Assembly: GCA_020041925.1 (NCBI GenBank)
Contig: CP083409.1
DNA: 64,000 nucleotides
Source: Faucicola osloensis_D
Lineage (GTDB): Bacteria; Pseudomonadota; Gammaproteobacteria; Pseudomonadales; Moraxellaceae
Strand: one strand, 5' to 3'
A program made the translations under genes and the position numbers. The notes below the pieces were generated by a model. That model was not told where the DNA came from. It was given only the letters and a program-made list of their open reading frames with translations, and searched no databases. Position 1 is the first letter of the stretch; the number at the start of each line of letters is the position of its first letter. Shown in pieces: positions 62,815-64,000 of the stretch.

Positions 62815-63714
62815 CTAATCGTCGAGCTGATTATACCCTTTAACCAGTTCAATTTCTTGGATAAATCGACCATCTGCTGACAATACCGTCAAACGACAAT
62901 CATCAATAAAGACCGTTTGACCCAATACCTCATTGACTTCGCCAAGCTCTTGCATGACCAGTCCGCCCATACTGGCGACATCCTCACTATCAAAATGGGT
63001 GCCTAGCTGTTCATTACAGTCTGAGACTGAGGTGATGGATTGCACAATCCATGTGTCAGGCTGATTGGGCACGGGCACTATATGATTGATATCGGTATCT
63101 TCTTCGATATCGTCATGCTCATCGATGATATCACCGACAATTTCTTCGAGTAAGTCTTCCATCGTCACCACGCCTGATGCCACCCCAAACTCATCAATAA
63201 CGATTGCCATATGAATTTGGTTTTTTTGAAATAGACGCAGTAGGTTGTCAGAGCGCGCAGTTTCACTGATATAAATTGGCTGACGTACAATCGCCTCAAG
63301 ATTAAAATGGTCAATGTTTTGACCTTGCGCCTTGGCGACCAAAAACGGAATCAAATCTTTGGCAAGTAAGATACCCATTACCGTGTCTTTATTGTCATCG
63401 GTAAATACAGGATAACGCGAGTGGGCGGTTTCCATATAGAGCGACATGATGTCTTGTAAGTTTTGGTGCTGGGTGATGCCTGCAACGTGGCTGACAGGGG
63501 TCATGATTTCTCGCACTTGAATGGCGGGTAAATCTAAGACACCCTCTAACATATCGACGGTGTCGGGCGCCAAAAATCGACGCGAATCATGTACCAATTT
63601 GACTAGTTCATCACGGGTTTCAGGGGCGGTGGATAGCCAGCGTTTCAGACCGCGTGACCAGCTACTGCTTTGTTGTTTGTTTGACAGGTGTGAACTCGAA
63701 TTGTCATCTGACAT
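62815..63714 (-). CDS. corC: CorC/YbeX family protein (CBS and transporter-associated domains)
   Basis: 299 residues. The start MSDDNS at ATG 63714 matches E. coli CorC, so it is preferred to ATG 63732. RDELVKLVHDSRRFLAPDT then DMLEGVLDLPAIQVREIMTP leads into two CBS domains (about 70-190), and a CorC_HlyC domain follows (GGLVMQELGEVNEVL). The family takes part in magnesium and cobalt handling. It precedes lnt by 52 bp. Unlike E. coli and Acinetobacter, no ybeY is recognisable just upstream. Confidence 0.93.
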   Translation of the reverse strand: MSDDNSSSHLSNKQQSSSWSRGLKRWLSTAPETRDELVKLVHDSRRFLAPDTVDMLEGVLDLPAIQVREIMTPVSHVAGITQHQNLQDIMSLYMETAHSRYPVFTDDNKDTVMGILLAKDLIPFLVAKAQGQNIDHFNLEAIVRQPIYISETARSDNLLRLFQKNQIHMAIVIDEFGVASGVVTMEDLLEEIVGDIIDEHDDIEEDTDINHIVPVPNQPDTWIVQSITSVSDCNEQLGTHFDSEDVASMGGLVMQELGEVNEVLGQTVFIDDCRLTVLSADGRFIQEIELVKGYNQLDD

Positions 63715-63870
63715 AGCCGACGAGACCCTCATATGGCGAAAGATTTTTTTACCTTACCTTAAGCCCATGATGATTGCAATGGTATTTTTCTTAATTTTAT
63801 TGTATTTATTGGCTGATTTTACTCACCCATCAGCTTGCTCGGTGCTAGTAAAGCCTTGAATAAACAAGCA

Positions 63871-64000
63871 CTATTGGCGAATCCAATGAATCACCCGTTC
63901 TTCTTGCTCAAGCTCAGAAACCTCTGTTTCAGACTGACAGCGTCCCGCCACGCTGATATTTTTTTGGCGCATCATGGCTTGTGTCACGGCGGCATCCTGA
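63871..64000 (-). CDS. 3' end of an unidentified gene (cut by the right edge)
   Basis: On the minus strand an open frame enters from the right edge and stops at 63871, giving 42 residues: QDAAVTQAMMRQKNISVAG, then RCQSETEVSELEQEERVIHW and IRQ. Codon choice looks coding and the stop lies 157 bp upstream of the corC start. The sequence does not look like the end of YbeY or PhoH, the usual neighbours of corC. Family unknown. Confidence 0.45.
   Translation of the reverse strand, partial: QDAAVTQAMMRQKNISVAGRCQSETEVSELEQEERVIHWIRQ

Noticed and set aside
63763..63855. 29-codon hydrophobic peptide frame on the + strand (MMIAMVFFLILLYLL...)
   Set aside because: No ribosome site, antisense to the corC upstream region, and A/T-rich DNA readily yields such stretches.

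Overview
The window looks like a chromosomal segment of a gammaproteobacterium of the family Moraxellaceae, most likely a Moraxella (M. osloensis-like), with Psychrobacter as the main alternative. This is inferred from the protein sequences, the gene order (lepA-lepB-DUF4845-rnc-era-recO-pdxJ; ribH-nusB-thiL-pgpA), an Acinetobacter-type OmpA, moderate G+C and A/T-rich intergenic DNA. No search could be run, so genus is an inference. Almost everything is housekeeping DNA; phage, CRISPR and plasmid functions were not seen.

Layout. 1-11,140: yheV (cut by the edge) and prlC, a nuclease/phosphatase-fold protein, a small membrane protein, rnr, rlmH, a DODA-type dioxygenase, a Bcr/CflA exporter, psd and dtd. 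11,220-13,424: phoB-phoR behind a well-formed Pho box. 13,399-18,696: dadA, mscL, typA and a major OmpA porin, most with clear terminators. 19,270-26,748: an orphan pseudopilin, then the lepA-to-pdxJ operon read leftward. 26,938-32,137: yjdM, ygfZ, a BaiN-like flavoprotein and acs. 32,203-36,467 is the accessory part: an IS5-family element with a frameshifted transposase, a Cys-type FdhF/YdeP oxidoreductase starting 36 bp from the IS end, a long imperfect hairpin and a gutted acyl-CoA ligase pseudogene. 36,571-40,644: glutathione-dependent formaldehyde detoxification (adhC, fghA) and a GltB-domain flavoprotein. 40,701-48,480: glmS, glmU, pgpA, thiL, nusB, ribH, gltX, all leftward. 48,654-57,118: a DedA protein, tRNA-Ala(GGC) and tRNA-Glu(TTC), a DUF457 membrane protein, a YchJ-like protein, a class V aminotransferase, an HDAC-like amidohydrolase, an unrecognised protein, YafJ, a candidate small RNA, a DUF3800 protein and thrB. 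57,211-64,000: hisF, lgt-thyA-folA, an Ala/Thr-rich membrane protein, lnt, corC and the 3' end of an unidentified gene.

How the genes fit together. Formaldehyde would be oxidised by AdhC and FghA to formate, and the nearby FdhF-like protein could in principle act on formate (inference). PhoBR is probably self-regulated through its Pho box. The lepA-pdxJ and ribH-glmS blocks are ordinary co-transcribed housekeeping runs.

Most worth checking: a compact promoter-plus-terminator unit (about 70 nt) on the + strand that ends at the stop codon of a DUF3800 gene coupled to thrB; two 28-bp dyads 59 bp apart between yjdM and ygfZ; and the decayed IS/fadD region.
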